A program made the position numbers and the translations under genes. 64,000 nucleotides of DNA, taken from positions 2,046,001 to 2,110,000 of the forward strand of contig NZ_CP044344.1 of the NCBI RefSeq assembly GCF_008761635.1, given 5' to 3'. The DNA is from Nocardioides cynanchi. Lineage in GTDB: Bacteria; Actinomycetota; Actinomycetes; Propionibacteriales; Nocardioidaceae. How positions within the stretch are numbered: the first letter of the stretch is position 1; each line of letters begins with the position of its first letter. Below are positions 1-8,025 of the stretch, one piece after another. The notes beneath the pieces were generated by a model. That model worked only from the letters and a program-made list of their open reading frames with translations. It was not told the origin of the DNA and made no database searches.

Positions 1-712
1 TCACCTCGCTGAGGCCGTAGACGTCGACCGCCTTCAGCCGGGTCCTCGCCTCGACGGCGTGCCGCATCTCGTCGGTCCACGGCTCGGCCCCGAAGATCCC
101 GACCTCGAGGCTGGTCTCGCGGGGGTCGACCCCCTGCGCCTCGAGCTCGTCGAGGATGCTCAGGAAGTACGACGGCGTCACCATGATCACCCGCGGCTCG
201 AGATCCACGATCAGCTGCGCCTGCCGCTCGGTCATGCCACCACTGACCGGCACCACCGTGCAGCCCAGCCGCTCCGCGCCGTAGTGGGCGCCGAGGCCGC
301 CGGTGAACAGCCCGTAGCCGTAGGCGACGTGGACGATGTCGCCCGGCCGGCCCCCGGCGGCCCGGATCGACCGGGCCATCAGCTCCGACCAGGTGTCGAG
401 GTCGTCCGCGGTGTAGCCGACCACGGTGGGCTTGCCCGTCGTACCGCTGCTGGCGTGGATCCGGTTCACCTGCTCTCGCGGCACCGCGAACATGCCGTAC
501 GGGTAGTTGTCCCGCAGGTCGGCCTTGGTGGTGAACGGGAAGTGCCGCAGGTCGGACAGTGACGTCAGGTCGTCGTGGTGCACGCCGGCCGCGTCGAAGG
601 ACCGCCTGTAGTGCGGCACGTGGGCGTAGACCCGCCGCAGGGTGTCGCGCAGGCTGCCCAGCTGGTGCGCCTCGAGCTCGTCGCGGGTCAGCTCCGGGAT
701 CTCACCGCTCAT
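1..712 (-). CDS. paaK: phenylacetate--CoA ligase, N-terminal part (runs off the window)
   Basis: This is the first ~237 residues of an AMP-forming ligase that would activate phenylacetate (or a related aryl acid) to its CoA thioester in the cytoplasm. The ATP-binding signature SSGTTGKPT is visible, followed by the family blocks [15 protein letters not shown] and GLSEV, in PaaK order. The start is the ATG at 712. The C-terminal adenylate-forming domain lies outside the window. It follows the 722-1138 gene by 9 bases, so the two are probably co-transcribed. A PaaI thioesterase lies 1 kb away, which supports an aromatic-acid role. The exact substrate is not decided by the sequence. Confidence 0.9.
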   Translation of the reverse strand, partial: MSGEIPELTRDELEAHQLGSLRDTLRRVYAHVPHYRRSFDAAGVHHDDLTSLSDLRHFPFTTKADLRDNYPYGMFAVPREQVNRIHASSGTTGKPTVVGYTADDLDTWSELMARSIRAAGGRPGDIVHVAYGYGLFTGGLGAHYGAERLGCTVVPVSGGMTERQAQLIVDLEPRVIMVTPSYFLSILDELEAQGVDPRETSLEVGIFGAEPWTDEMRHAVEARTRLKAVDVYGLSEV

Positions 713-721
713 GCAGGGAGA

Positions 722-1138
722 CTAGATCGCCCGCATCCGGTTGTTGCGCGCCGCGTGCTCGACCTCGGCCAGGCCCAGCGCCTCGAGCACCGGCGGGACG
801 TAGCTGCCGAAGCGTCCCCGCAGGCCCTTCTTCAGGCCGTACCAGCCGCCGACCGGGTTGGCGGCCGACCGACCCCAGGCCTCGACGGTGTCGGGCTTGG
901 CCTCCTTCTGCTCGTCCGCGTTGCCGAGCAGCACCCAGTCGCCGCGCTCGGCGAGCATCGCGTGCAGGTCGTCGATGCACGACAGGTGGTAGCGCAGCTG
1001 CGTCGTGCCGACCTGGACCACGAGCGCGGGGGGCTCGGCGTCCGGGTCGCGGTAGGCCTCGTACTCCGACGTTCCGGGCGGCGTCGCCAGCACCCACGGG
1101 TCCTCGCGCGTTCCCGCACCCTCGACCTCGACCGCCAT
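722..1138 (-). CDS. conserved small protein, DUF6855-like
   Basis: A 138-residue protein of unknown function. It opens with an EDPW-containing N terminus, has a middle QVGTTQLRYHL segment, and ends in a Gly/Trp-rich block (VEAWGRS, NPVGGWYG, RGRFGSY) and RNNRMRA. I match this layout from memory to DUF6855, a family common in Actinobacteria. There is no signal peptide or membrane segment. I chose the ATG at 1138 because GGAGG lies just upstream (about 1143-1150). A longer frame reaching 1204 would run through the divergent promoter region. It sits 9 bases before paaK and opposite the HTH regulator at 1216, which may control both. Confidence 0.7.
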   Translation of the reverse strand: MAVEVEGAGTREDPWVLATPPGTSEYEAYRDPDAEPPALVVQVGTTQLRYHLSCIDDLHAMLAERGDWVLLGNADEQKEAKPDTVEAWGRSAANPVGGWYGLKKGLRGRFGSYVPPVLEALGLAEVEHAARNNRMRAI

Positions 1139-1196
1139 CACCGACCTCCTCCCGGCCGGGCTCCCTACCCGTCCGGGAGACACGCTACGACCAATT

Positions 1197-1215
1197 CCTG
1201 ACATCTCTTGTCAGG
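1197..1215. promoter_or_regulatory. perfect inverted repeat, likely operator of the HTH regulator
   Basis: CCTGACA-N5-TGTCAGG, a perfect 7-base-arm palindrome that ends on the base before the ATG at 1216. It lies between divergent genes and 59 bases upstream of the DUF6855-like start. No separate Shine-Dalgarno is visible, so the message may be leaderless or very short-leadered. Autoregulation by the adjacent HTH protein is inferred. Confidence 0.55.
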
Positions 1216-1746
1216 ATGCTTCGAACCCCCGATGCTGGGCCGGTGCGCGCCGGCCGACTGCTCAGCCTGGTCTCGATCCTGGGTCGCGAGGGTCGTACGA
1301 CGGTGGCCGAGCTCGCTCGGCGGCTCGAGGTCAGCGAGCGGACGATCCTGCGCGACCTGGAGGTGCTCTCGGGCTCGGGCGTGCCCGTCCGGGCCACGCG
1401 CGGGGTGGGCGGCGGCGTCGAGCTGATCGAGGGCTACCAACCGGCCCTGCCGGGCCACGGGCTCCGCGGCGGTCCGCGTCGTGCCGGCACGGCCCGGATG
1501 ACGGTCCGGATCAGCGACGAGGGCCGGCGGACGGCCGCGATCCTCGGCCACCTCCAGCCGCTCCGGCCGAGACCGGAGCCGCCGGAGGCGGACGGCTGGC
1601 TCACCGCGACCTGCCGGATGCGGTCGATGGAGACGATGGCCGTCGAGGTGCTCGCGCTGGGGCCCGAGGTCGAGGTGATCGCGCCACCGGAGCTCCGTGA
1701 GCTGGTCGCGGGCCTCAGCCGGAGCACCGCCCGGCTCTATCGCTGA
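1216..1746 (+). CDS. HTH regulator of the WYL/YafY type, WYL core missing
   Basis: A 176-residue DNA-binding protein. Residues ~10-70 form an HTH_11 winged helix (LLSLVSILGREGRTTVAEL, then RRLEVSERTILRDLEVL). The C-terminal ~80 residues match the WCX extension (DGWL, VLALGPEVEVIAPPELR). Usual family members are ~310-330 residues and carry a WYL sensor domain between these parts; here that domain is absent and replaced by ~25 Gly/Arg/Pro-rich residues. This may be an internal deletion that removes ligand sensing, or a decayed gene. The frame is open throughout. Its last 10 bases overlap the convergent paaI gene. It probably regulates itself and the divergent 722-1138/paaK pair. Confidence 0.7.
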   Translation: MLRTPDAGPVRAGRLLSLVSILGREGRTTVAELARRLEVSERTILRDLEVLSGSGVPVRATRGVGGGVELIEGYQPALPGHGLRGGPRRAGTARMTVRISDEGRRTAAILGHLQPLRPRPEPPEADGWLTATCRMRSMETMAVEVLALGPEVEVIAPPELRELVAGLSRSTARLYR

Positions 1747-2177
1747 CCCGGCTCCGGTACGTCGAAGAGCGTGCCGTCGATCTCCCGGCTGTGCCCCACG
1801 AAGACGGCGACGACCTCGTCGCCCACGGTGACCAGCACGTCGTACACCCCGTCGCGGCCGTCGCGCTCGCGCTCGGTCGCGGTGGCGACCAGCCGGTCAC
1901 CGAGCCTTGTCGGACGCCGGAACCGGATCTCGGCGCCGGCCGCGACGGTGGCCCGGTTGTAGGAGTTGCAGGCGAAGGCGAAGGCGCTGTCGGCGAGGGT
2001 GAAGGTGAGCCCACCGTGGCCGATCGCGTGCCCGTTGACCATGTCGTCGCGCAGGATCATCGACACGGTCGCGGTGCCCGGACCGATGCTGTCGAGGGTC
2101 ATCCCGAGCCCCTGGCTGGCCCGGTCCCCGGCCCACATCGCCTCGGCGCTGCGGCGGGCGGTGTCGTCGGGCGTCAC
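1737..2177 (-). CDS. paaI: PaaI-type hotdog thioesterase
   Basis: A 146-residue single hotdog-fold enzyme of the PaaI/PaaD family, which hydrolyses (hydroxy)phenylacetyl-CoA and related thioesters to release CoA when the pathway stalls. The signature is clear: VNGHAIGHGGLTFTLADSAFAFACNS, with the HGG turn and the catalytic Asp of the LADSA helix. The length equals the family norm. It starts at the ATG at 2177. Its stop overlaps the convergent HTH gene by 10 bases. The nearby PaaK fragment suggests an aromatic-acid setting, though no ring-hydroxylating paaABCDE genes are present in the window. Confidence 0.88.
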   Translation of the reverse strand: MTPDDTARRSAEAMWAGDRASQGLGMTLDSIGPGTATVSMILRDDMVNGHAIGHGGLTFTLADSAFAFACNSYNRATVAAGAEIRFRRPTRLGDRLVATATERERDGRDGVYDVLVTVGDEVVAVFVGHSREIDGTLFDVPEPGQR

Positions 2178-2199
2178 GGCAGCAGGCTAGCTCCGGCGG

Positions 2200-3132
2200 C
2201 TAGGAGGCCCGCTCCTCGGCGCGGTCGGGGGTGGGATCGAGGAAGACGTGGCGCACCTCGGGGAAGCGCCGGCGGATCCGGTCGTCGACCTCGTCGGCGG
2301 CGCGCTCGATGTCCTCGGGCGTGAGGTGGTCGGCCAGGTCGACGCGGGCCGCCACCAGCACCTGCTCGGGCGAGAGCCGCATCGTCAGGAGCTCGATCAC
2401 CGAGTCGACGCCGTCGGCCTCCCGGATCGCGTCCACGATGCCGGCGCGCAGCTCGGGCGAGGCAGCCTTGCCGATCAGGTACTGCTGGTTCTGACGGCCC
2501 AGGCCGTAGGCCACCGAGACCAGCAGGCCGGCGATCAGCAGGGAGGCGACGCCGTCCCAGGTGCGGCCGCCGGTCAGCGTGTCCAGGGCCAGGCCACCGG
2601 CCGCCAGCAGCAGCCCCACCAGGGCCACCCCGTCCTCCCAGACCACCGCGCGCAGCGCCGGGTCGGCGTCGTGGCGCAGGTGGTGCAGCATCCCGGAGTC
2701 GGCCTGCGCCGCGTTGCGGCGCAGCTGGACCACGGCCTTGGCGAACGACGAGCCTTCGAAGAGGAACGACGCCCCGAGCACGATGAAGGGCCATGTCGGC
2801 GAGCCGGACTCCCCGGGGCTGGTCAGGGCCGAGATCCCTTCGTACGCCGAGAACCCGGCGCCGAGCACGAAGATCCCGACCGCGGCGAGCAGCGACCAGA
2901 AGTAGCGCTCCATCCCGTAGCCGAAGGGGTGCTCCTCGTCGGCGGCCCGCTGGCTCTTGCGCAGGGAGGCCATCAGGAACACCTGGTTGAGGGTGTCGCC
3001 GAAGGAGTGCGCGGCCTCGGACAGCATCGCCGACGACCCCGAGACCAGTCCCGCGACGAGCTTGGCAACCGCGATCAGCAGGTTGGCGCCACCGGCCACC
3101 AGCACAGTGGAGGTCGACTCGTCATCCGCCAT
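2200..3132 (-). CDS. cation diffusion facilitator (CDF) family transporter
   Basis: A 310-residue inner-membrane protein likely to export Zn2+ or another divalent metal in exchange for protons. Visible features are the TM1-2 region (ANLLIAVAKLVAGLVSGSSAML), the conserved SEAAHSFGDTLNQ metal-site helix, and the HPFGYGMERYFWS motif typical of the ZnT9-like branch. A C-terminal cytoplasmic dimerisation domain (residues ~215-300) follows. The start is the ATG at 3132. It stands alone, 50 bases before the sigma-factor gene's stop, and 22 bases downstream (in its own direction) from paaI. The metal specificity cannot be read with confidence. Confidence 0.88.
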   Translation of the reverse strand: MADDESTSTVLVAGGANLLIAVAKLVAGLVSGSSAMLSEAAHSFGDTLNQVFLMASLRKSQRAADEEHPFGYGMERYFWSLLAAVGIFVLGAGFSAYEGISALTSPGESGSPTWPFIVLGASFLFEGSSFAKAVVQLRRNAAQADSGMLHHLRHDADPALRAVVWEDGVALVGLLLAAGGLALDTLTGGRTWDGVASLLIAGLLVSVAYGLGRQNQQYLIGKAASPELRAGIVDAIREADGVDSVIELLTMRLSPEQVLVAARVDLADHLTPEDIERAADEVDDRIRRRFPEVRHVFLDPTPDRAEERAS

Positions 3133-3182
3133 GCCCTGTGTCTACCCGATGCCGCGCCGGAGCGACCCACCCCCAGGGTGGG

Positions 3183-3992
3183 TCAGGAGACGCCGCCGAG
3201 CTCGTCGCGCAACCGGGCCAGCAGCGCCGACAACAGGCGTGAGACCTGCATCTGGGTGATGCCGAGCACCTCACCGATCTCGGACTGGGTGGCGCCCTTG
3301 AAGAAGCGCATCTCCAGCATGATCCGCTCGCGCCGGTCGAGGTGCTCGAGCAGCGGCTTGAGGGCCACCCGCGCCTCGGCGCTCTCGAAGCCGGGGTCGT
3401 CGTCGCCGAGCTTCTCGCCGATCCCGGCGTCGGCATCCGCCGCCGAGGTGTCGAGCGACGTCGGGACGAAGCAGCCGTTGGCCGCCAGGGCCTCCACCAC
3501 GAGGTCGAGGTCCAGGTCGAGCCGCTCGGCGATCTCGGAGGGCCGGGGGGAGCGCCCGAGCTCCTGGCACAGGTCGGTCTCGACGGCGGTGATCCGGGAC
3601 TGGGCCTGCTGGACCGAGCGCGGGGGCCGGACCGCCCAGCCGTGGTCGCGGAAGTACCGACGCACCTCGCCGCGGATGGTGGGGACGGCGTAGCTGAGGA
3701 AGTCAGTCGCGCGCTCGGCGTCGAAGCCCCGCACCGCCTTCACCAGACCGAGGTAGGCGACCTGCTCGAGGTCCTCGATGGCGACTCCGCGCGAGCGGTA
3801 GCGACGCGCCACGTCGACCGCGACCTGCATGTTCAGCTCGACGACGCGGTCCTGGTAGTAGGAGCGTCCGGCGTCGTCCGCGGCATGGGCCAGCAGGAGG
3901 AGGCGCTGGGTCGCCTCACGTCGAGGCAGCCGGTCCAGCTCGTGGTCGAGCAGGTCGGGAGCATCGGTGGGGCGTTCGAGAAGACTTGTCAC
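3183..3992 (-). CDS. SigB/SigF-type RNA polymerase sigma factor
   Basis: A 269-residue group-3 sigma-70 factor that directs RNA polymerase to stress or developmental promoters. Region 2 is complete (VELNMQVAVDVARRYRSRG, DLEQVAYLGLVKAVRGFD, FLSYAVPTIRGEVRRYFRD). Region 3 follows (SRITAVETDL to LDLDLVVEAL), and region 4 carries a full helix-turn-helix (TQSEIGEVLGITQMQVSRL). The start is the GTG at 3992 with GGAAGG 10 bases upstream. No anti-sigma or anti-anti-sigma gene is adjacent, unlike many sigF loci. A sigma-B-like promoter at 4060-4085 suggests positive autoregulation. Confidence 0.9.
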   Translation of the reverse strand: MTSLLERPTDAPDLLDHELDRLPRREATQRLLLLAHAADDAGRSYYQDRVVELNMQVAVDVARRYRSRGVAIEDLEQVAYLGLVKAVRGFDAERATDFLSYAVPTIRGEVRRYFRDHGWAVRPPRSVQQAQSRITAVETDLCQELGRSPRPSEIAERLDLDLDLVVEALAANGCFVPTSLDTSAADADAGIGEKLGDDDPGFESAEARVALKPLLEHLDRRERIMLEMRFFKGATQSEIGEVLGITQMQVSRLLSALLARLRDELGGVS

Positions 3993-4059
3993 AATCGCGC
4001 ACCTTCCGGGGATAGTGCGAGTTCGTGGCAGGTGTGTTCGACCACTGGGTACTGGTCTA

Positions 4060-4085
4060 CCACCCGGTCGGACAGGGGCAAAACC
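4060..4085 (-). promoter_or_regulatory. SigB/SigF-type promoter upstream of the sigma gene
   Basis: On the minus strand GGTTT (4085-4081), a 15-base spacer, then GGGTGG (4065-4060). The known actinobacterial SigF/SigB consensus is about GGTTT-N15-17-GGGTA. The -10 box has one mismatch. Transcription would begin near 4052, giving a ~60-base leader before the GTG at 3992. Confidence 0.45.
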
Positions 4086-4110
4086 CCCGTAGGGGGGGGT
4101 GAACCCACCC

Positions 4111-4347
4111 CTAAGTCGCGGTCACCCGGTCATCGGGCCCCACCACGACGAGTCCGTCGGCCACCGCGAAGGCCAGCGCCCGGTCGAACCGACCGCTCTC
4201 CCAGTACGACGCGCCGACCAGCTCCTGGAGACCGTCGGGGGTCTGTGGACCCTGCGCCTCCAGGGCCCGGACGAGCTGACCCATCTCGTGGAACACCTGT
4301 CGGTCGCGAGGACCCTCGGTGCTGGCCTTCGGTGGCGGCATCGGCAT
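4111..4347 (-). CDS. small hypothetical protein, 78 aa
   Basis: I do not recognise this protein. It has a disordered Pro-rich N terminus, then a helical region (VFHEMGQLVRALEAQG, LQELVGASYWESGRFDRALAFAVADG) and a final beta-hairpin-like VVVGPDDRV. This could be a tiny winged-helix fold. There is no signal peptide or membrane segment. A strong AGGAGGAG lies just upstream of the ATG at 4347. It starts 39 bases after the MFS gene stops, so the two very likely share a message. A role linked to the transporter is only a guess. Confidence 0.65.
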   Translation of the reverse strand: MPMPPPKASTEGPRDRQVFHEMGQLVRALEAQGPQTPDGLQELVGASYWESGRFDRALAFAVADGLVVVGPDDRVTAT

Positions 4348-4386
4348 CTTCTGCTCCTCCTCGTACGAGTGGTGGGTTGTGTCGGG

Positions 4387-5871
4387 TCAGGCGTTGGCGT
4401 CGGCGTGCTGCTGGCCGCCGGTCTCGGCGTCCTCGGCGGTCAGCGGCTTGGCGATGTCCTCGAGGGACATGCCCTCGGCCTTGACGCCCAGGAAGGCCTC
4501 CACGATGCCGCCGGCGATCATCAGTCCGGCGCCCAGGAAGTAGCCGGGGGCGATCCCGGTGATGTCCTTGCTCGCCGAGGCGGCGTCGATGAGGTGGCCG
4601 AACAGGAGCGGGCCGCTGATGCCGCCGGCCGCGGTGCCGATGGCGTAGAAGAACGCGATGCACAGGGCCCGCGTCTCCATCGGGAAGACCTCACTGGCGG
4701 TGAGGTACGCCGCGCTGGCACCGGCCGAGGCGAAGAAGAAGATCACCATCCCGAAGATGGTCAGGCTCATCGCGGTGAGGTTGCCGAGCATGAAGCCCGC
4801 GATCGCGAGCAGCACCCCGGACAGCACGTAGCAGCCGGTGATCATCCGGACTCGGCCGATGGAGTCGAACAACGGACTCAGCAGCAGGGCACCGAGGAAG
4901 TTGCTGACCGCGAACGCGGCGAGGTACCACCCGGTCTGGCCGACGCCCAGGAACGTGGTCAGGGTGTCGCCGTAGGTGAAGAAGAACGCGTTGTAGAGGA
5001 ACGCCTGGCCGACGAACAGCGAGAAGCAGAGGATGGTCCGCTTGGGGTACATCGTGAAGACGGTCTTGGCGATCAGCACGAGCCCGATGGTCTTGCGCTG
5101 GCGGATCGTGATCTTGTCCTTGACCCCCGGGAGCTCCTTGCCCGACTCCTCCTGGACGGTGCGCTCGATGTCGCGGACGATCTGCTCGCCCTCGTCCTCG
5201 CGGCCGTGGATGAAGAGCCAGCGCGGGCTCTCGGGGACGTTGCGGCGCACCAGCAGGATGCCCACGGCGAGGACCGCGCCGAGGCCGAACGCCAGGCGCC
5301 AGCCCAGGGAGGCGCTGACGATCGTCGGGTCGAGCAGCGGGATGGTCAGCAGAGATCCGGCAGCGGCGCCGACCCAGAACGAGCCGTTGATCGCGACGTC
5401 GACGCGGCCGCGGTACTTCGCCGGGATCAGCTCGTCGATGGCGGAGTTGATGGCGGCGTACTCGCCACCGATGCCGGCCCCGGTCAGGAAGCGGGCGCCG
5501 AAGTACCACAGCGGGCTCATCGAGAACGCCGTGAGCACGGTGGCGACGATGTAGAAGCCCAGGGTCAGCATGAACAGCTTCTTGCGGCCGAAGCGGTCGG
5601 TGAGCTGACCGAAGAACAGCGCACCGACACACGCTCCGGCGACGTACATCGCGCCGGCCGTGCCGATGTCGCTGCTGCTCAGCCCCAGGCCGGTGCTCGT
5701 GGGCTTCAAGGCGTCGGACATCGAGCCGACGATCGTCACCTCGAGCCCGTCCAGGATCCAGACGGTGCCCAGACCGATCACGATCAGCCAGTGCCACCGC
5801 ACCCACGGCAGCCGGTCCATCCGGGCCGGGATGTCAGTGGTGATCTGACCGGTTTCGACGCCGCTCGCCAT
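4387..5871 (-). CDS. MFS transporter, sugar-porter/metabolite:H+ symporter type
   Basis: A 494-residue, 12-helix permease of the major facilitator superfamily. The loop 2-3 motif GQLTDRFGRKKLFML, the helix 4-5 region RFLTGAGIGGEYAAINS and the sugar-porter signature VPESPRWLFIHGRE are all present, as is SEVFPMETRAL after helix 10. It probably imports a sugar, sugar acid or small organic acid with protons, but the substrate cannot be told. The start is the ATG at 5871. It is followed by the 78-residue gene at 4111-4347, and there is no catabolic enzyme beside it. Confidence 0.88.
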   Translation of the reverse strand: MASGVETGQITTDIPARMDRLPWVRWHWLIVIGLGTVWILDGLEVTIVGSMSDALKPTSTGLGLSSSDIGTAGAMYVAGACVGALFFGQLTDRFGRKKLFMLTLGFYIVATVLTAFSMSPLWYFGARFLTGAGIGGEYAAINSAIDELIPAKYRGRVDVAINGSFWVGAAAGSLLTIPLLDPTIVSASLGWRLAFGLGAVLAVGILLVRRNVPESPRWLFIHGREDEGEQIVRDIERTVQEESGKELPGVKDKITIRQRKTIGLVLIAKTVFTMYPKRTILCFSLFVGQAFLYNAFFFTYGDTLTTFLGVGQTGWYLAAFAVSNFLGALLLSPLFDSIGRVRMITGCYVLSGVLLAIAGFMLGNLTAMSLTIFGMVIFFFASAGASAAYLTASEVFPMETRALCIAFFYAIGTAAGGISGPLLFGHLIDAASASKDITGIAPGYFLGAGLMIAGGIVEAFLGVKAEGMSLEDIAKPLTAEDAETGGQQHADANA

Positions 5872-5970
5872 GGGTCCTCCTCAGGTCCGGGTGATGCGCC
5901 GGTTGCCGTACCCCGAGCGGGAGGAGGCATGCGTCACAGCCCGACACCGACCGGACGCGGAGCTGTCGGC

Positions 5971-7848
5971 CTACCGCGTGACGACGATCGTGAGCACCTG
6001 TCGGGCGTTGCCCAGGAGGTTCGTGGCCCGGAGGGTCACCCGGTGGCGGCCCGTCCCGGACCGCTTCGCCTTGCCGGACACCGTGGCCGTGCCCTTGCCG
6101 GCGTGGAACGTCAGCCCGGCGGGCAGCCTGCCTTTGACCAGGGTGATCCGCACGCCGGGCGCGCCGGAGGCGTGCACCGTGAAGGTCCTGCTCGTCCCGA
6201 CCACGAACGTCGTGTGCCCGGCCGACGTGAAGGCCGGCTTCGTCCCGACCCTGATCGTCCGGGTGGCGGAGAGGCTGGCGTGCAGCGTGCTGCCGGTCGC
6301 CGGGGTGAACGCCGCCGTCACCGGGTGGCTCCCCGCGGCCAGACCCGACGTCGTGCAGCCCGCGGTGCCGTCCGGTTGCACGGGGGCGGTGCACAGGGTC
6401 TGTCCGCCGGAGGAGAACGTCACGTGGCCGGACGGCGACTCGAGCCCGGCGATCACCTGGGGCTCGACCACGGTGGAGCCGAGGTCCACGTCCGCGTGCG
6501 GCTTGGCCGTGGTGGGTGCGGTGAGGGTCGTGGTCGTCCCGGCCATCTCGTACGAACCGGCGTCGCAGGCCCCACCGGCGGGTCGCGGCACCCCCCTCAG
6601 GTCCGTGGAGCCGGAGGCGGGGCACAGCGGCGTCGCGGAGGCGCCGTACGTCGCGCCGCCCGGGATCGCGTCGACGGCGACGCTCGGGTTCAGCAGGGCG
6701 ACCGTCGGCACCGGACCACCGCGGTCGGCGAGACCGGAGTCGAGATCCAGGCCGGTCACGTTCTGCCGGCTGGTCCCGGAGAACCCGCAGCTGGCATCCG
6801 TGGCCAGGTTGTAGCCGAGGTCGGTGATCGTTCCGTTGCACTCCTGGATGCCGGTCAGGGGTGGGCCTCCGATCAGCGAACCCAGCACCGAGCCCACGAC
6901 CGACACCGTCCCCTGGACCGAGGCCAGCTCGTCCTGGAAGGTGCTGCGGACCACCGTGGCGGTCCCGGTTTCGACGTTGACGCCGACCAGGTTGCCCTGG
7001 AACGTGTCGTCGGCGAGCACCGCGGCTCCACCCGCGACCCTCACCCCCTGGAAACCCCAGCCGTGGAAGGAGGATCGGGTGACCGTGGCCGTCCCGCCGA
7101 TGACCTTCAGCCCGCTGGAGTCGTTCTGCACGACGTCGTGGGCCGAGTCGTCGAAGGTCGACTGGTCGGCGGTGAAGGTGCCTCCGGTCATCTCGACGCC
7201 GGACACGTTCACGGCGGCATCGAGGAGGTGGGTGCGCACCAGGGCGACGCTGCCGCCGCTGATGGCGATCACGGCGGACGGGGTCGGCGTGCTGCAGCCC
7301 GGTGACCCACCCTCCTGCACCGTCGAGTCGGTCAAGGACGCCGTCGCCCCGGGCTCGACGACGAGGTTGCAGCCGGCATGGTCCAGCACCACATGGTTCG
7401 CGACCAGGGCCCCGGTGCCGTCGACCAGGGCGTCGATGAACGAGCCTCCCCGGATCCGCAGGCCGGTGAGCGTCGTGGTCTCCTCCCCCACCTCCAGCAC
7501 GAACCCGTCGGCGCTCGAGTCCGCTGTCAGGAGCGTGCCGGACGCACCGCCCGACGAGCCGGCGCCCGCGAGGGTGACGGACTTGTGCGCGGCGCCGGGG
7601 CGGAGCTCACCGTCGAAGGTGCCGGCCCCGATGTGGACGGTCCCCTCGGAGGCGACGGCCGCGATGCCGGCGCCAACGGTCGCGCAGGGGTTGGCCAGCG
7701 AGCAGTCGTGCGCGTCGTCGCCACCGTTGGCCGGCATCTCGACGTAGACGTCGGTCGGCCCCGCGGCGTACGCCGGCAGGGCCGGGAGGGCGAGACCGAA
7801 GGCGACCGCGGCACCTCCGAGGATCGCGACGACGCGGCTGACCACCAT
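5971..7848 (-). CDS. secreted parallel beta-helix protein with Ig-like and C-terminal putative-Ig modules
   Basis: A 625-residue extracellular protein of unknown job. I start it at the ATG at 7848 (GGGAGGGAG upstream), giving a signal peptide with a hydrophobic run (VVAILGGAAVAFGLALPALP) ending AYA-AG. Residues ~40-400 carry repeated right-handed beta-helix rungs (TLTGLRIRGGSF, SSFHGWGFQGVRVAGGAAV), opened by a PDGTxx-like Cys pair (CSLANPCATVGAGIAAV). Around 380-425 there is a block like those ending outer-surface beta-helix proteins (LRGVPRPAGGACDAGSYE). Ig-like beta domains follow, with a putative-Ig module (LPAGLTFHAGKGTATVSGKAKRSG). No cell-wall anchor motif or TM tail is visible. Confidence 0.75.
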   Translation of the reverse strand: MVVSRVVAILGGAAVAFGLALPALPAYAAGPTDVYVEMPANGGDDAHDCSLANPCATVGAGIAAVASEGTVHIGAGTFDGELRPGAAHKSVTLAGAGSSGGASGTLLTADSSADGFVLEVGEETTTLTGLRIRGGSFIDALVDGTGALVANHVVLDHAGCNLVVEPGATASLTDSTVQEGGSPGCSTPTPSAVIAISGGSVALVRTHLLDAAVNVSGVEMTGGTFTADQSTFDDSAHDVVQNDSSGLKVIGGTATVTRSSFHGWGFQGVRVAGGAAVLADDTFQGNLVGVNVETGTATVVRSTFQDELASVQGTVSVVGSVLGSLIGGPPLTGIQECNGTITDLGYNLATDASCGFSGTSRQNVTGLDLDSGLADRGGPVPTVALLNPSVAVDAIPGGATYGASATPLCPASGSTDLRGVPRPAGGACDAGSYEMAGTTTTLTAPTTAKPHADVDLGSTVVEPQVIAGLESPSGHVTFSSGGQTLCTAPVQPDGTAGCTTSGLAAGSHPVTAAFTPATGSTLHASLSATRTIRVGTKPAFTSAGHTTFVVGTSRTFTVHASGAPGVRITLVKGRLPAGLTFHAGKGTATVSGKAKRSGTGRHRVTLRATNLLGNARQVLTIVVTR

Positions 7849-8025
7849 GGCGGGCTCCCTCCCCGGGACGTCGGCGGGAGGCCGCGTCGGGGACATTCTG
7901 AGACAGCTCTCCCCACCGTGTCAGCAGAACCGGGCCGGGTCCGGGCAGTTCACGGACGAGCGCGTACGACGTGGCCGGCCGGGGTACAGGACCAAGGACA
8001 GACGAGGACGAGACGAGGAGTCAGC

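Noticed and set aside
4099-7305. A 1068-codon open frame on the plus strand
   Set aside because: It runs antisense to the MFS and beta-helix genes, which have clear families; its residues (Gln/Arg/Gly/His-rich) are typical of antisense frames in GC-rich DNA.
7982-7987. GGGTAC before the DJ-1 gene as a SigB-type -10 box
   Set aside because: No GTTT-like -35 box at the proper distance.
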